Positions 1-10,293 of a stretch of 64,000 nt of DNA are shown piece by piece; within the stretch, counting starts at the first letter, position 1; each line of letters begins with the position of its first letter. Source of the DNA: Parietichytrium sp. I65-24A (taxonomy: Eukaryota > Sar > Bigyra > Thraustochytrida > Thraustochytriidae); contig BLSF01000014.1 in assembly GCA_012862575.1 (NCBI GenBank), positions 1-64,000 on the forward strand, in the 5' to 3' direction. The notes under the pieces were generated by a model. That model was not told where the DNA came from and did not search any database. It saw only the letters and a list, made by a program, of their open reading frames with translations. The position numbers were made by a program, and so were the translations under genes.

Positions 1-971
1 CGTAATTTGCATTTGCATAAGTGTATACTTAATAAGTGTCGTAGGATCCTGGGTTGCCGGAGTCACTAAAAAAGCCAGACATTGCGATTAATTATTGCGA
101 AGAGATGCATACTGAGTTGCCTTCGCCGTAAAGTTTCCAGTTGCTGGAGGGTTAGCAAATGTGTCTCATATTTTCCACGGCAGGCTTACTCGTTGCGTTC
201 ACAAGTCATCTTCGAAAGTTGCGCTGGAGCCAGGCTTACTCGGTGCATAGGCTTTTCAGTAGCGCCGTGCCTTCGGCAGGCGTACTCAATCACCTAACGG
301 GAGGATCGGATAGAACTGCCTTACGGCAGCTCTATTCCTCTCCGTAGAATGCGACGTGCAAAGCAGTAGAAATATCACGTGTACGGTTGGGCCGGAGGCA
401 GGCGCAACTCTCAAGCACGAAGAAGACCGCCGAAGGCGGGCGCACTTTGGCTTGTTTTAGAGGTAAGAATCGAGACATTCTGAGAAATCTGGAAAGATGG
501 CTTTATCGCTTAACATAATTCTAGAATTAAAGTGAAAATGTCTGCGCAGCACCGAACTTGAAGATGGCGTCTAGTTAGTCTTATATCCCAATGATTCTGG
601 AATTCTTTACTATATCGTGCTAATTAGCCATCGGTGATAGCACTTGTGCTCTAGCCTTTCATTCAACTGAATTCTGTAATCGATCTCTGGCGCAAGTGGT
701 ACTAGTGGTACAGGTGGTACAAGTGGTACTCAGTAGCCCTGCGTGGTGGCCTCAAGCCCTGCTTGCGCGTAGTAGGGAAGAGCAGAGCTGGGCAGGGAAG
801 AGCAGAGCCGCTAGAAAGCGTGAGCGCGCTTCGGTTGGGTGGCGGCGAGGTCACGGTTACACCTCAGGTTGGCTCCGGCAAAGGAAGAGAGTAATCGGCT
901 CTCGCAGCTCGCGTGTAAAGCTCTCGTGCAGCCCGCTCTGTTAGCCACACCTGTTCAACGGAGTCAGCACG
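1..971. other. gene-free 5' flank with short repeats
   Basis: No supported coding sequence. Between about 120 and 440 there are short GC-rich hairpin-like segments (gccttcggc, ccttacgg, gccgaaggc cores) and three loosely spaced copies of a 'caggc(t/g)tactc' word near 181, 231 and 277. A four-copy 9-base tandem repeat lies at 694-730. The last part is presumably the promoter and 5' UTR of the poly(A) polymerase gene at 972. Confidence 0.5.
694..730. repeat. 9-base tandem repeat
   Basis: Four imperfect tandem copies of a tggtac-containing 9-base unit (tggtactag, tggtacagg, tggtacaag, tggtact) lie about 240 bases upstream of the poly(A) polymerase start. No function is apparent. Confidence 0.7.
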
Positions 972-3216
972 ATGTCGAACAACTTTATGGGCAAGTACTT
1001 GCCCTGGTTCTCACGACTCATTGTGGACCCGCCGACCGAAGCAGAGCTGCAGTATTCAGAAAAGTTGACCGAGTACATAGACAGCGTCGCTCCTTTGGAG
1101 GGAAGGGAAGGGACCAGAAAGCGCATGATGCTCATCGACTCACTTCAAAAGATGCTCCACTCATGGGTTCTGAGTAAGCTCAAGGAGAAGGACGTGCTGT
1201 ACACTCCCGAAAAAGAGACGGACTACGCAGGTAGAGTCTACGTGTCTGGTTCCTATCGTCTGAACATCTTTGGGGCGGGGACAGATATTGACTCGATTTG
1301 TGTTATACCTGCCCCACTCACCCGAGAGGACTTTTTTGACGAGGAAGATGGTATGTTGGCGCGCATCCGGCAAGTCCCGGAGGTATCATATGTGAACCCT
1401 GTGATTGCGCGCGTTCCAATCATTGAAGTGATTTGGGATGGCATCGATCTTGACGTGCAGTGCTGTGTAATCCAGCGTTTACGAGTACCACAGCATGCAG
1501 ATGAGTTGCTAGACGACTCCATTCTAATCGGTATGGATGAAAAGAGCCAGCTATGCATAAACGGCCCACGAGTAACCGAGGTGATCACTCACTTAGTTCC
1601 CAATCAAGATACGTTCCGAATGCTTCTTCGGTGTGTTCGTCTATGGTTCAAAAAGCGGGGGTTTTACTCGAACAAGATGGGGTTTCTGGGTGGTGTCAAC
1701 TTTGCGCTGCTCTCTGCGTTCGTGTGCCAGCTCCTCCCGTATGCTTGTCCTGCTAGGTTGCTCTTTCAATTCTTTGAATTGTACACGAATTGGGACTGGC
1801 CCACAGAGATTCGCCTGTGCCACCCATTTGCCCCAGAAGGCCTTGACCTTCGACAATGGGAAGGTCGAACCAGGTAAGTTTGCACCCCTCCGGGAGCCGG
1901 TTTTGCGCTGTTCTTGACTTGAAGTGTCGCGACTAAAAATCACTCGGCTTTGCGCTTCGCTTTGGGGAGGTAGTGTGGAAGTCATGCCAATTATCACTCC
2001 AGCTTACCCGAGCATGAACTCTTCCTTCAACGTCACGTAAGTTTTGCTGAGCAATTTTTTTGTGTCTCCATAGTATGAGGAGATCAAGTCACCTAACTTT
2101 TTGTCCGACTCGGCCTAACGAAACAGCAAGTATAATCTTCGGCTTATGGCGGATGAGTTTGCCAAGGCTCACCATTTCTGCAAGTCATTAAGCCGGAGAT
2201 ATTGTGATGAGCCCATCGAATCGGCAGACGTATGGGCACCTTTGTTCGCGGATAGCAATTTCTTCATTAGATATAACACCTACCTTGTAGTCAGAGGCGA
2301 TGCAGCTGACGAACGACAACTGAACAGGTGGTCTGGTTGGATCGAAGCAAGAATGCGAAAGCTGTTCGATGAGCTCGATAGATTTTCTATGCAGGAAATT
2401 TTCCCGTACCCGAAGAAGTTTGATCACGAAGGGGTTACGCTGAATTATCGAGAATTCGGGGAAGAAAAAGAAGACGAAGAAAGTAAATCCGTCGAAGAGA
2501 AGAGTGAGCTGGAGGACAAGCCAGCAAAGCCGAAGCGGTGCTTCTGGTATATTGGCTTGCTTCCACATCCCATTAACTCTGTTCGAACAAGCTCGAGTAT
2601 AGATATGACCTCGGCTGTCGCTAGCTGGTGCGCTATAATCAAGGACTGGCCGGAAAAGGAGGAGAGTATGGATCTTTCAGTGACCTTAGCCAAGTGGAAG
2701 GATCTTCCCGACGACCCTGATATGTTCCCAAGTGGCAAAGCAAGCGTGAGCGGCGCGCATAGAGCTTTAATGGATGCGCAAAAGCGAAACAACGCAAAAG
2801 TGCGCCGTGATGGTCTTGGTCCGAAAGGTGCAAACAACTCCGTTGAAGTAGAGAGCAAGACTGAAGTTGACAAGGAGCCAGGCACAAGCCCTGAGGTATC
2901 AGGCGCAAACAAATTAAAGCCTGAAGAGCCAGGGGCGGGAGGCATCTCAGGCGCAACTAAGGCCGAGGTAAGCGTAGATGCTGCTGCGGTTGAGGAGGAG
3001 AAGGAAGGTCCATCTGAAAAGCAAGCAAACGCTGAGTTTGCGCGGATGCAAGATGAACTTGGCAAGCGCGCGCGGGACGAAAAAGAAGCAAATGCAGCTC
3101 TGAAAAAGGTACAAAAGATCACGTCAACCAACTTCTTCGATCTTCCCCAAATTCCCGGAATCAACACGACAAAGCCAATCAAAATAAACAGGCAGCATGG
3201 CGGATTTGTTGCATAG
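972..3216 (+). CDS. PAP: nuclear poly(A) polymerase, three exons
   Basis: This enzyme adds poly(A) tails to pre-mRNA 3' ends in the nucleus. Exons are 972..1873, 1974..2036 and 2127..3216, giving 684 residues. The introns are 100 and 90 bases, each with a GTAAGT donor and acceptors ggtag and aacag. The joins restore the conserved PAP segment around 'MPIITPAYP' and 'NVTKYNLRLMADEF', which fixes the splice sites. The nucleotidyltransferase core shows GS at residues 93-94, catalytic Asp105 and Asp107 in 'GTDIDS', and a third Asp near 161 in 'GIDLDV'. The central segment 'INGPRVTEVITHLVPN' and the RNA-binding region follow. The C-terminal 200 residues are Lys/Glu-rich and poorly conserved, as in other nuclear PAPs. 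The ATG at 972 gives the expected short leader before 'YLPWFSRL'. It converges on the HACL1 gene. Confidence 0.95.
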
Positions 3217-3745
3217 AGCTCCGTTTGATAGTTCTGGGTGCTTGATTCGAGGACCTTGATACACCTCACGCGGTCATCGAATCTTGCATCCCTGGATTGT
3301 TTTTAAATAATTCAAAAGAAGGTGCAATTGAAAACTTCCAACTTCCAGTTTTTTATTCACACGGCAACTGAGAGACACAGCGCCGAGCACAACGCAGCTC
3401 AAGAACTACACCTACCAATCAACAGGAATTCCTAGTTCCACGCCAGAAGGATCTTCACGCGTGAGAAACTCCTCGCCGTTCGAAAACTATCAGAACGAGG
3501 AAGAGCGGGATCAAATAATACATATATATATGATAAGAAAATAAGAAAATAAATGAGCATTCCAAATTTAAAAAAAACTGCCAGTAGATCAGATTTTGCT
3601 GACAGGACCTTCCTCGCGGGTGAGCCATCCGAACTCAAACTCCTCGCCGTTCGAAAACTATCAGAACGAGGAAGAGCGGGATCAAATAATACATATGATA
3701 AGAAAATAAATGAGCATTCCAAATAAATAAAAAATTGGCAGTAGA
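3217..3745. other. convergent 3' region with duplicated HACL1 end
   Basis: This lies between the 3' ends of the poly(A) polymerase (+) and the lyase (-). Its right part is occupied by the tandem duplication described at 3466-3793. Apart from AT-rich 3'-UTR-like sequence, nothing else is visible. Confidence 0.6.
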
Positions 3746-3793
3746 TCAGATTTTGCTGACAGGACCTTCCTCGCGGGTGAGCCATCCGAACTC
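3466..3793. repeat. tandem duplication of the HACL1 3' end
   Basis: Two direct copies lie end to end, 3466-3636 (171 bases) and 3637-3793 (157 bases). The right copy contains the last 15 codons and stop of the lyase gene (3746-3793). The left copy carries the same 48 bases unchanged at 3589-3636, detached from any reading frame. The copies differ mainly by small indels in an AT-rich stretch (extra atat and a repeated aagaaaat in the left copy). A degenerate third fragment may lie at about 3448-3465. Confidence 0.9.
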
Positions 3794-5543
3794 TTGCTTT
3801 TTGCGTCCTGCAAAAGGGTCAATTCGAATGTTGATCATTGTTGGCATCGGATGTGCGATGGCTTCGCGCAAGACAGGCTGGATCTCATCCGGGCGTGTGA
3901 CATGAAAGCCTTTTCCTCCAAACCCTTCAATCACTCGTTCGTAATGGCTTTCTTCTCCTCCCGAAAGGCTGGTAGCTGGCACACCCTTGAGCCTCTCAAC
4001 AGTGTTTCCGCCCTCGATTGGAAGTCCAATGCCGATGCCCGAGTTATTGATCACGATGAAAGTGATATTTTTTAGTTTGTAACGGCAAGCAGTCTCCACT
4101 TCCATTCCGCTAAAACCAAACGCGGAGTCCCCTTCGATGCAAAACACCTGCCTATCAGGGTGCACGAGAGCAGCAGCAAGAGCAAAGCCGAGGCCAACGC
4201 CCATGGTTCCGTATGTTCCAGCGTCGAGTCTGCACCTTGGAAGGTAGTTCATAAGGACGCTTCGAGAAATGTCCAGCGTGTTGGCGCCTTCGATGCAGAT
4301 TAAAGCGTCTTTATAATTCTTCTGAAGTACCTGCTGAATCTCGTCAAAGCAGCAGTAGTAATTCATTGGCGTACTTCGGTCCTGAATCAGCTCCAAGCAG
4401 GATTGATTATTTTTGTCGACCTTCGCTTGGAGAGTAGCCCACCACTCGTTGTTTTTGCGGTTCACCTTAGGGAAAGAGGTGCGCTTTGCTTCAGCGCTGA
4501 GCTGCGACACGATCGCCTTGACTTGCCCACAAAGCCTTGCGTAAGCCGGCACGTTATTTCCGAACTCCTCCGGGGCAATATCGACCTGAATGATTTTGAC
4601 ATCCTTTTGAAATCGGTTGGGCATCCCGAAGTGAAGCATCCAGTTCAGCCTTGCACCCACCAAGAGGATGACATCTGCAGACTTGAGCGCGGTAGAGCGT
4701 GCAGGAGCCACTGACTGCTCGTGGTCGTCAGGAATGCAGCCTTTACCCATAGGAGTGGGCAAATAAGGAAGGCCAGTCAGTTCCACAAACTCACGGATTT
4801 CCTGCTCAGCTCGGCCGTAAGAGCAACCTTTGCCGACAATAATGAGAGGGCGCTTGGCGTTGCGAAGAGCATCCACTGCGATGCGGATTTGGTCCGGATC
4901 TGCCAAAGAGATTGGCGGTGGCTGAACCTTTGGCACCTGAACGACTTTGGAAGCATCTGGGGTAGCGTTGACAAAGTTGCCTGGCAAATCGAGGTAAACT
5001 GGACCCGGGCGCCCGTAGATACTGGTTCGTACAGCCTTTTCAACATAAAACGGCACGCGTTCAAGGCTATCGAACTGTGCAGCGTATTTTACATATGGCC
5101 TCGCAAACTCGACCTGTGGGGATTCCTGAAACGCTCCTTTGGAGTTGAGTGAAAGGTCACTCGCCCCCCCGAGCACAATCATCGGCCAGCAATTCATCTG
5201 AGCGTTTGCCAGGCCAGCGAGGGCATGGACAACACCGGGACCGGAAACCTACTCGAAACAACGATAAGTTAATATTTGCCAGACGTTGAGGTTTCATACC
5301 AAGATTGGCGCCACTTACCACCAAGCACACTGCCGGACGACCGGTCATGTACCCGACGATCCCAGCTGCATACGACGCAGCTTGCTCGTTTCTGCACCCG
5401 ATGAACTTGAGGCCCTCTGCAATGCACGCTGCTCCGACCTCAATGACAGGGACTCCGACGATGCCAAAAACATATTCCACCCCTTGGGCTTTCAGCGCCC
5501 TGGCCACCAGGGCTGCGCCATCTCCTCCGCCAGTCATGGACAT
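3746..5543 (-). CDS. HACL1: 2-hydroxyacyl-CoA lyase, peroxisomal type
   Basis: This is a thiamine-diphosphate enzyme that cleaves 2-hydroxyacyl-CoA to formyl-CoA and a shortened aldehyde in fatty-acid alpha-oxidation. Exons on the minus strand are 5319..5543 and 3746..5248. The intron at 5249-5318 is 70 bases (GTAAGT...gagtag, phase 0) and restores 'CLVVSGPGVVHAL'. The product is 575 residues, close to human HACL1 length. The ThDP glutamate lies in 'GCRNEQAA' (Glu53), and the GDSAFGFSGMEVET...NN cofactor motif is intact. The segment 'GAFQESPQV' resembles HACL rather than oxalyl-CoA decarboxylase, which has Tyr-Glu there. The C terminus Ser-Lys-Ile fits a PTS1 peroxisomal signal. One oddity is that the usual 'GIYxG' after the NN motif reads 'GIGIG'. 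Oxalyl-CoA decarboxylase is the alternative name for such proteins. Its 3' end is tandemly duplicated downstream. Confidence 0.9.
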
Positions 5544-6462
5544 CTTTGCTTGCTCTCTTTTTCAAATACCTTGACTCCGTTCAAATCCTGAATTCCTCGC
5601 TTTCGTTTGAGGTTTGCTCGAGTCGAACGTTCGCTGCATGTGAAGAGCTCGGAAACCATTGCACTTGCACATTGTATCTTTACCTTTCGGACAGGTCCCA
5701 GTATCGGACTGAAAAGTGTCTCTACATGCGGAGCTATGATTTCCTATAGTCCTTTCTTCGGTCCACCAGGAGACAAACTGTATTTACTGTTAATGTTATA
5801 CCGGTCCAGTTCCTACGACCCGCCACACGTCTCCTGACTCGGAACTGAGAATGCTGAGGTACCCTTACTCTTACTCTTGCCATTAGTTAAATACTTGGAT
5901 TCGACTAATGCAGGGTTTATCATCTCTCACTACTCTAGTTCTCGCGACAGGTTAGTACCGGTACCTAAAGCACCCGTCAGTTGGTTGGGCGAGAAGCAGA
6001 TTAATGTCGGACTGTGCCTTATGTCCTATAGAGCAACGCTAATGCTCCATAGTGTTTCCCTAAACGTTGCCATAGAGCGGGAAGCGTTCCGAAGCGGTTG
6101 TAGCGAGCGATACTGACCAGTGGTAACCTCTGACATATTCATGGGTACACTTAGCTGAGAGTAACACTCTCATGAACAACTCAATTTTAACTTCGATGTT
6201 TTGAGTGGTAGTAACTTACCGGTACTGACTGTGAGTACCCGAGTACTGACTGTGAGTCTCTCTGTCACCTGTTTGAATTTTGTACACGTACCGGTACTCG
6301 TGTTCGTGCTACCGGTACTACCGGTACTCACAGTCAGTACCCGTCTGGAGGATACTCGCGTTCCACAAAGCAGTCAAAGTTACACGGTTTACAAGGCCTG
6401 CACCGAACAGGGCCACCACGGTGACACTGACAAAAGGTTTCCAAGGCGCAGCGGACCACGCC
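5544..6462. promoter_or_regulatory. divergent intergenic region, HACL1/LRRC49
   Basis: This lies between two divergent genes and must contain both promoters. No TATA-like or named element can be assigned confidently. It holds many AGTACT/GGTACC/CCGGTA-type words and a perfect 19-base inverted repeat (6221-6239 and 6323-6341). No further gene is supported. Confidence 0.4.
6221..6341. repeat. 19-bp perfect inverted repeat
   Basis: The arm ggtactgactgtgagtacc at 6221-6239 is matched by its exact reverse complement at 6323-6341, with an 83-base spacer. A further partial copy (gtactgactgtgagt) begins at 6243. It sits about 125-240 bases upstream of the LRRC49-like start. A near-identical word recurs at 55048-55066. 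Confidence 0.85.
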
Positions 6463-8700
6463 ATGCCTGGCCTCCCTGAGTTCCAAGCTAAAACGCAGAG
6501 TCTCTTGAAAGAGTTAGAAGCAGGGAAGCGGGCGAGCGTTCGTCACCACCATTTCGGCCGCAAGGATTCCCGGGATGAAACAGAAAAGTTCGGAGCAGCA
6601 CGATGGTCCGGCAGTTTCGAGGCTAAAAACGCAGACCATGCTCGCATGAAACGCCAAGACAAACAGCTCTCGCAAGCATTGGTTAGCAGCCATTTGGGCC
6701 ACTCCCTTGGCCTTGCATCCTATCAAGGGCGCCCGCAAAGCGCGAGCAACACCAATGCGGGCTTTCAGCACTGGATATCCGATGCTGTCAAAGTTAGACG
6801 CGCCCCGAACAACCAAGGGTCGTCGCGTGAAGACAGTTTTGGGAGCATCATTCCAACTTTTGACAAACCATCCCAGCGTCCGGTGTCAGCCACACGAAGG
6901 CAGGATTTTAATCAAAGCCGCGAAGCCAGAGCTATTCACTTCGCCTCTTCTTCTCGCCCTGTGCAATGTCAAAAGGAGCGAATAACTGCGCAACTGGCTG
7001 CGGATATCGGTGTGGAGGAGCGAACTGTACATAAAGAGGTGACTGGGCGGCAATGGGCCGCGAAAAATCCAACTTCAGTCAGCAATCAGCCCACAGCATC
7101 TGACGACCACGGCACTTTCCTCTCTGAATCAAATGGTGTAATCATTGTTCATCGCTCCAAAGGAAATCAAAAAGTAACGTCCCGCGACCGCCTAAATTTG
7201 GACGGTAAACAGCTAACTTGTGTACCTATTATCGAAGGAGAGAGGAATCTCCGATTGCTTAACCTGCAGCACAACAGCATCACCAGAATCAGTAACTTAC
7301 ACCACGTCGAGAGCTTGGTGTTCCTGGACCTGTACGACAATCAAATATCGCAGATTGGGAACCTTGAGAGTTTGACGCAGCTTCGGGTTTTAATGCTGGG
7401 TCGAAACAAAATCCAAAGAATTGAAAACCTCTCAAGTTTGGCGCAGCTTGACGTACTAGATCTTCACTCAAACTTGATTCGAGATGTCAGTGGGTTTCGA
7501 GCCCTTAACACATTGCGAGTCTTGAACTTGGCAGCAAACAAGCTACGTACCTTGGAGACCCTTGAGTCCCTCCCGTCCCTCGCAGAGCTAAATGTTCGTC
7601 GGAATCATATCACCAAAGTTGTGGACCTGTCTGGAGCGCCAAAGCTTCGTAACTTGTTCTTATCGAACAACTCGCTTGATTGCCGTGATAGCATTGAGGG
7701 CGTTTTAAAGTGTGCAATGTTGACGGATCTGTCGCTAGATGGCAACGGACCATTGATAGCTTCGCTTGGGAAAGACTCGACAGAATATCGCGGAGAGATC
7801 TTACGTGCCTTGACGAACTTGAAAACTCTAGACCTTATCCCTGTCACCGAAGACGAGCGACAGAATGCTGTAGTGGCAAGGGTCGAGGCGACCTTTGCAT
7901 CTGCGCCAAACGACGCAGTTCCCGAGAAGAATGATCAGGAATTTTGTGCTCTTCGCAATTGGATGACTTTTCGGCTAAAACACCTCCCAAGCAATGCAAC
8001 AATCAGCCCCCACGGTACTCGGGAGCATGAGTCGAGAAATCGGCCAAAGGCCAGTGCAGAGTCGAATTCCCTTGGAACTGCGGAGCCTGGGACGGTTGTG
8101 ATTGCCGGTGAGGTTAAATTGGCTGCATTACCAAGCACCTTAGCCACCTCCGACCCCGAACGAGTGCACTTTTTGGAAGTGCAGATCGATGATCTCTTGT
8201 GCAATGGCATCAGTCTTCTTTCTAAACTCAGCACCGTGTCCAGCATCATCATTTCCAAAGTCGACATACAATCTCTTGGGAATTTGGCAACTCTTGCCTC
8301 CAAACTTCCTGCCAATGTTACGGCCCTGCATTTCAAGTTCTGCTCAGTAACGTCAACGCAATTTTACCGTCCATGGCTCGTGCATCACTTGAAGCACGCA
8401 CTCATCCTCGACGGCGTTTTGATCACGCAAACGGAGCGTTCTGCTGCGGAGGCCATCTTGGGACCTATGCTCCCATTTTGTAAGGATCATAACGAGTCAC
8501 GATTTACGCTTGGGGCAAAGAGAGCTTTAGCGAACAGGCAACGTGGGTCAGCGGCTCTCATTGGTGAGGCGTCCGCACAGATCTGTGGCTCTGCGTTGAA
8601 TCAAGTCAAGCAAGAAAAGATATCCGAAAGACAAGTACTGGCGATCATATCTGAGAATGTTCACAAGCTCGCTTCGGAGCCTAGTCCTCTGGTGGCCTGA
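6463..8700 (+). CDS. LRRC49: LRRC49-like leucine-rich repeat ciliary protein
   Basis: This is the probable homologue of LRRC49, a subunit of the tubulin polyglutamylase complex (TPGC), which modifies axonemal and neuronal microtubules. The protein has 745 residues, near the human length. Residues about 240-460 hold successive SDS22-like leucine-rich repeats ('LLNLQHNSITRI', 'FLDLYDNQISQI', 'VLMLGRNKIQRI', 'VLDLHSNLIRDV', 'VLNLAANKLRTL'), preceded by 'LNLDGKQLTCVPII', a segment typical of LRRC49. The repeats end in an LRR-cap-like segment with 'VTEDERQ'. The basic N-terminal 230 residues look disordered. I chose ATG 6463 because the longer frame to 6280 is low-complexity and starts inside the inverted-repeat region. 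An alternative is another SDS22-type ciliary LRR protein, but the pre-repeat segment favours LRRC49. Confidence 0.85.
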   Translation: MPGLPEFQAKTQSLLKELEAGKRASVRHHHFGRKDSRDETEKFGAARWSGSFEAKNADHARMKRQDKQLSQALVSSHLGHSLGLASYQGRPQSASNTNAGFQHWISDAVKVRRAPNNQGSSREDSFGSIIPTFDKPSQRPVSATRRQDFNQSREARAIHFASSSRPVQCQKERITAQLAADIGVEERTVHKEVTGRQWAAKNPTSVSNQPTASDDHGTFLSESNGVIIVHRSKGNQKVTSRDRLNLDGKQLTCVPIIEGERNLRLLNLQHNSITRISNLHHVESLVFLDLYDNQISQIGNLESLTQLRVLMLGRNKIQRIENLSSLAQLDVLDLHSNLIRDVSGFRALNTLRVLNLAANKLRTLETLESLPSLAELNVRRNHITKVVDLSGAPKLRNLFLSNNSLDCRDSIEGVLKCAMLTDLSLDGNGPLIASLGKDSTEYRGEILRALTNLKTLDLIPVTEDERQNAVVARVEATFASAPNDAVPEKNDQEFCALRNWMTFRLKHLPSNATISPHGTREHESRNRPKASAESNSLGTAEPGTVVIAGEVKLAALPSTLATSDPERVHFLEVQIDDLLCNGISLLSKLSTVSSIIISKVDIQSLGNLATLASKLPANVTALHFKFCSVTSTQFYRPWLVHHLKHALILDGVLITQTERSAAEAILGPMLPFCKDHNESRFTLGAKRALANRQRGSAALIGEASAQICGSALNQVKQEKISERQVLAIISENVHKLASEPSPLVA

Positions 8701-8845
8701 TTATTCGCTCAGGTCGAGCGAGTCATAAAGCAGCAATTGGGAAACTCTAAATAGATGTCGTGAAAAAATTAGAGCCTGAAGTTTATTAGAAAGCAAGGAA
8801 AACTGACAATTTTGACTGATTGTGAATCAAATTAATTCTATTTGT

Positions 8846-9184
8846 TTACTCAACATCTGGACCAAGCCCCCAGCGAGCCTTGAACTTCGGAGTGAGTGCC
8901 GGCCAGACCAACCAGGATCCGCCAATGATTCCTGGAACCACGAAAGGAGCTGTGAACGGTAAGCGAGTGTGAACGCACGCAAGAATGATTATTCACAGTC
9001 AAACCATTTTCAACATTTTTTTTTCAGTTAGTGTTTGCCGAGTACAGCAAAGCATCACAACAAAGTTTGGCTTACCTCTCCTTCCAAGAATCTTTGCAGC
9101 GCGAATGAAGAATGGGCCCTTCTGCAAAGCGTTCACCTCGCCGGTGACGTAGGTGTTGTTGAGGGGGTTGCGCCAGTTCACCAT
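8846..9184 (-). CDS. 70-residue two-exon membrane protein
   Basis: I do not recognise the family. Reading the minus strand, exon 9076..9184 starts with ATG and ends at a GTAAGC donor. Exon 8846..8949 follows a 'gttcacag' acceptor and ends in TAA. The join (intron 8950-9075, 126 bases) keeps frame and gives 70 residues. The product starts 'MVNWRNPLNNTYVTGEVN', has a basic 'RAAKILGRR' segment, one hydrophobic helix ('PFVVPGIIGGSWLVWPAL') and ends 'RWGLGPDVE'. Size, single helix and basic flank resemble accessory subunits of mitochondrial respiratory complexes, which is only an inference. The ATG follows a good acceptor (tttctgcag), with a possible 5'-UTR donor GTAGGT at 9318, suggesting a leader intron at 9185-9318. 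It converges on LRRC49 and is divergent from HUWE1. Confidence 0.7.
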
Positions 9185-10293
9185 CTGCAGAAACGAAACA
9201 AATATTCGCCAACAAATCGCACACCTAGAGGTCAGCAAACAGTTTCAAAATAAAAGCCGCCACACTTGACGCGAGCCACCAGGCGGCGGCTAGCTCGTGT
9301 GTCACGCCTCCAACCTACCTTGCTTGTCTCTCAACGGATGCGTGATTGATTCTGCACTTGTTCTGTCTCTCGACCAAGGTCCTTTCCTTTTTCTTTCTTT
9401 CGCTCAGTCAGTCGAGACGGGAGAACGAGAGAGTTGTTTCACAGTCAACCACAATTCATTGCTGACACTACCGAAGGACTATGTCGCACTATACTGCACG
9501 TAGGCTTTCCTGACCTGGTGTTAGAAGCCCGTCCGCACCTCCTTGCTATGCCTAGCTATTGGGTAACGAAAAGGGGTAGCTAAGTCTAGTTTATTCTGAA
9601 GAGGCTCAAGCAGACTACCAGATCGAGGCACCGGACTAAGATAGCGGTAAGAGAAGCATGAGCCGAACTAGAACCACCGAGATACTGGGTACTCTGTCCT
9701 AGGATGGTAGAGAGCGCCGTGACTGGTGATGACCTGACAGTACTAAGGTATGTTTAATAGCTCTCTAGCTAGCTATTAATACAGTTACCACGAAATAGTA
9801 ACCCATGGGTGACAGAGACGGTTAAGAAAGGACTACTGTGACTACAGCGACCCCCTGCCCTTGCTAACCGTTTTAGCTACGCGATAGCCTGAGTCCACCG
9901 AACACGAAGAACCCAGTACGCGCATACCGTACAAGGAGTTGATCCCTGGAAGGATCTTGAGTCGAGTTCTTCGTCTTTGGCTCTTTGGCTCTTTCAGCTC
10001 TTTCACTCTTTGCCATGCCGCAAACAGATTCGGAGTGATTTTTCCAGCGAAGAGGGACTCGAACACAGGCGTCTGGAAGAGCGCAGGATTTCCGTGGCGC
10101 GCTTTGGGCGAACGATTGCCATACATTCCTAAGGGCCGGCCGAACGAACCCCCTTTCTTCCTTTTCCTTGCCACTCCCTGATTCGGACTGGGCGAGGAGG
10201 TGGCCTTCAACGGGGATTGGCACGAGAAAAAGAGAGTGAAAGTGAAAGTGCGGATAGCTCTCGAAACTCTTGCTTTGCTGCGCTCCATCGACC
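9185..10293. promoter_or_regulatory. divergent intergenic region upstream of HUWE1-like gene
   Basis: About 1.1 kb between the 70-residue gene (-) and the giant ligase (+). It includes the probable leader intron of the small gene (9185-9318). The word ttcacagtca occurs at 9438-9447. A CTAG-rich stretch lies near 9760-9780. No other gene is supported. Confidence 0.45.

Noticed and set aside
6063-6078. Half-matching RFX X-box upstream of LRRC49
   Set aside because: gttgccat fits the first half, but the second half (agagcg) misses the required AC end.
10030-10140. tRNA-like 'gtgttcgagtccc' on the minus strand
   Set aside because: The flanking bases cannot form a five-pair T stem, and no matching acceptor or anticodon stem is present.
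10270-10293. TTG start eight codons before ATG of the ligase
   Set aside because: Eukaryotic genes rarely use TTG, and ATG 10294 aligns with the family's N terminus.
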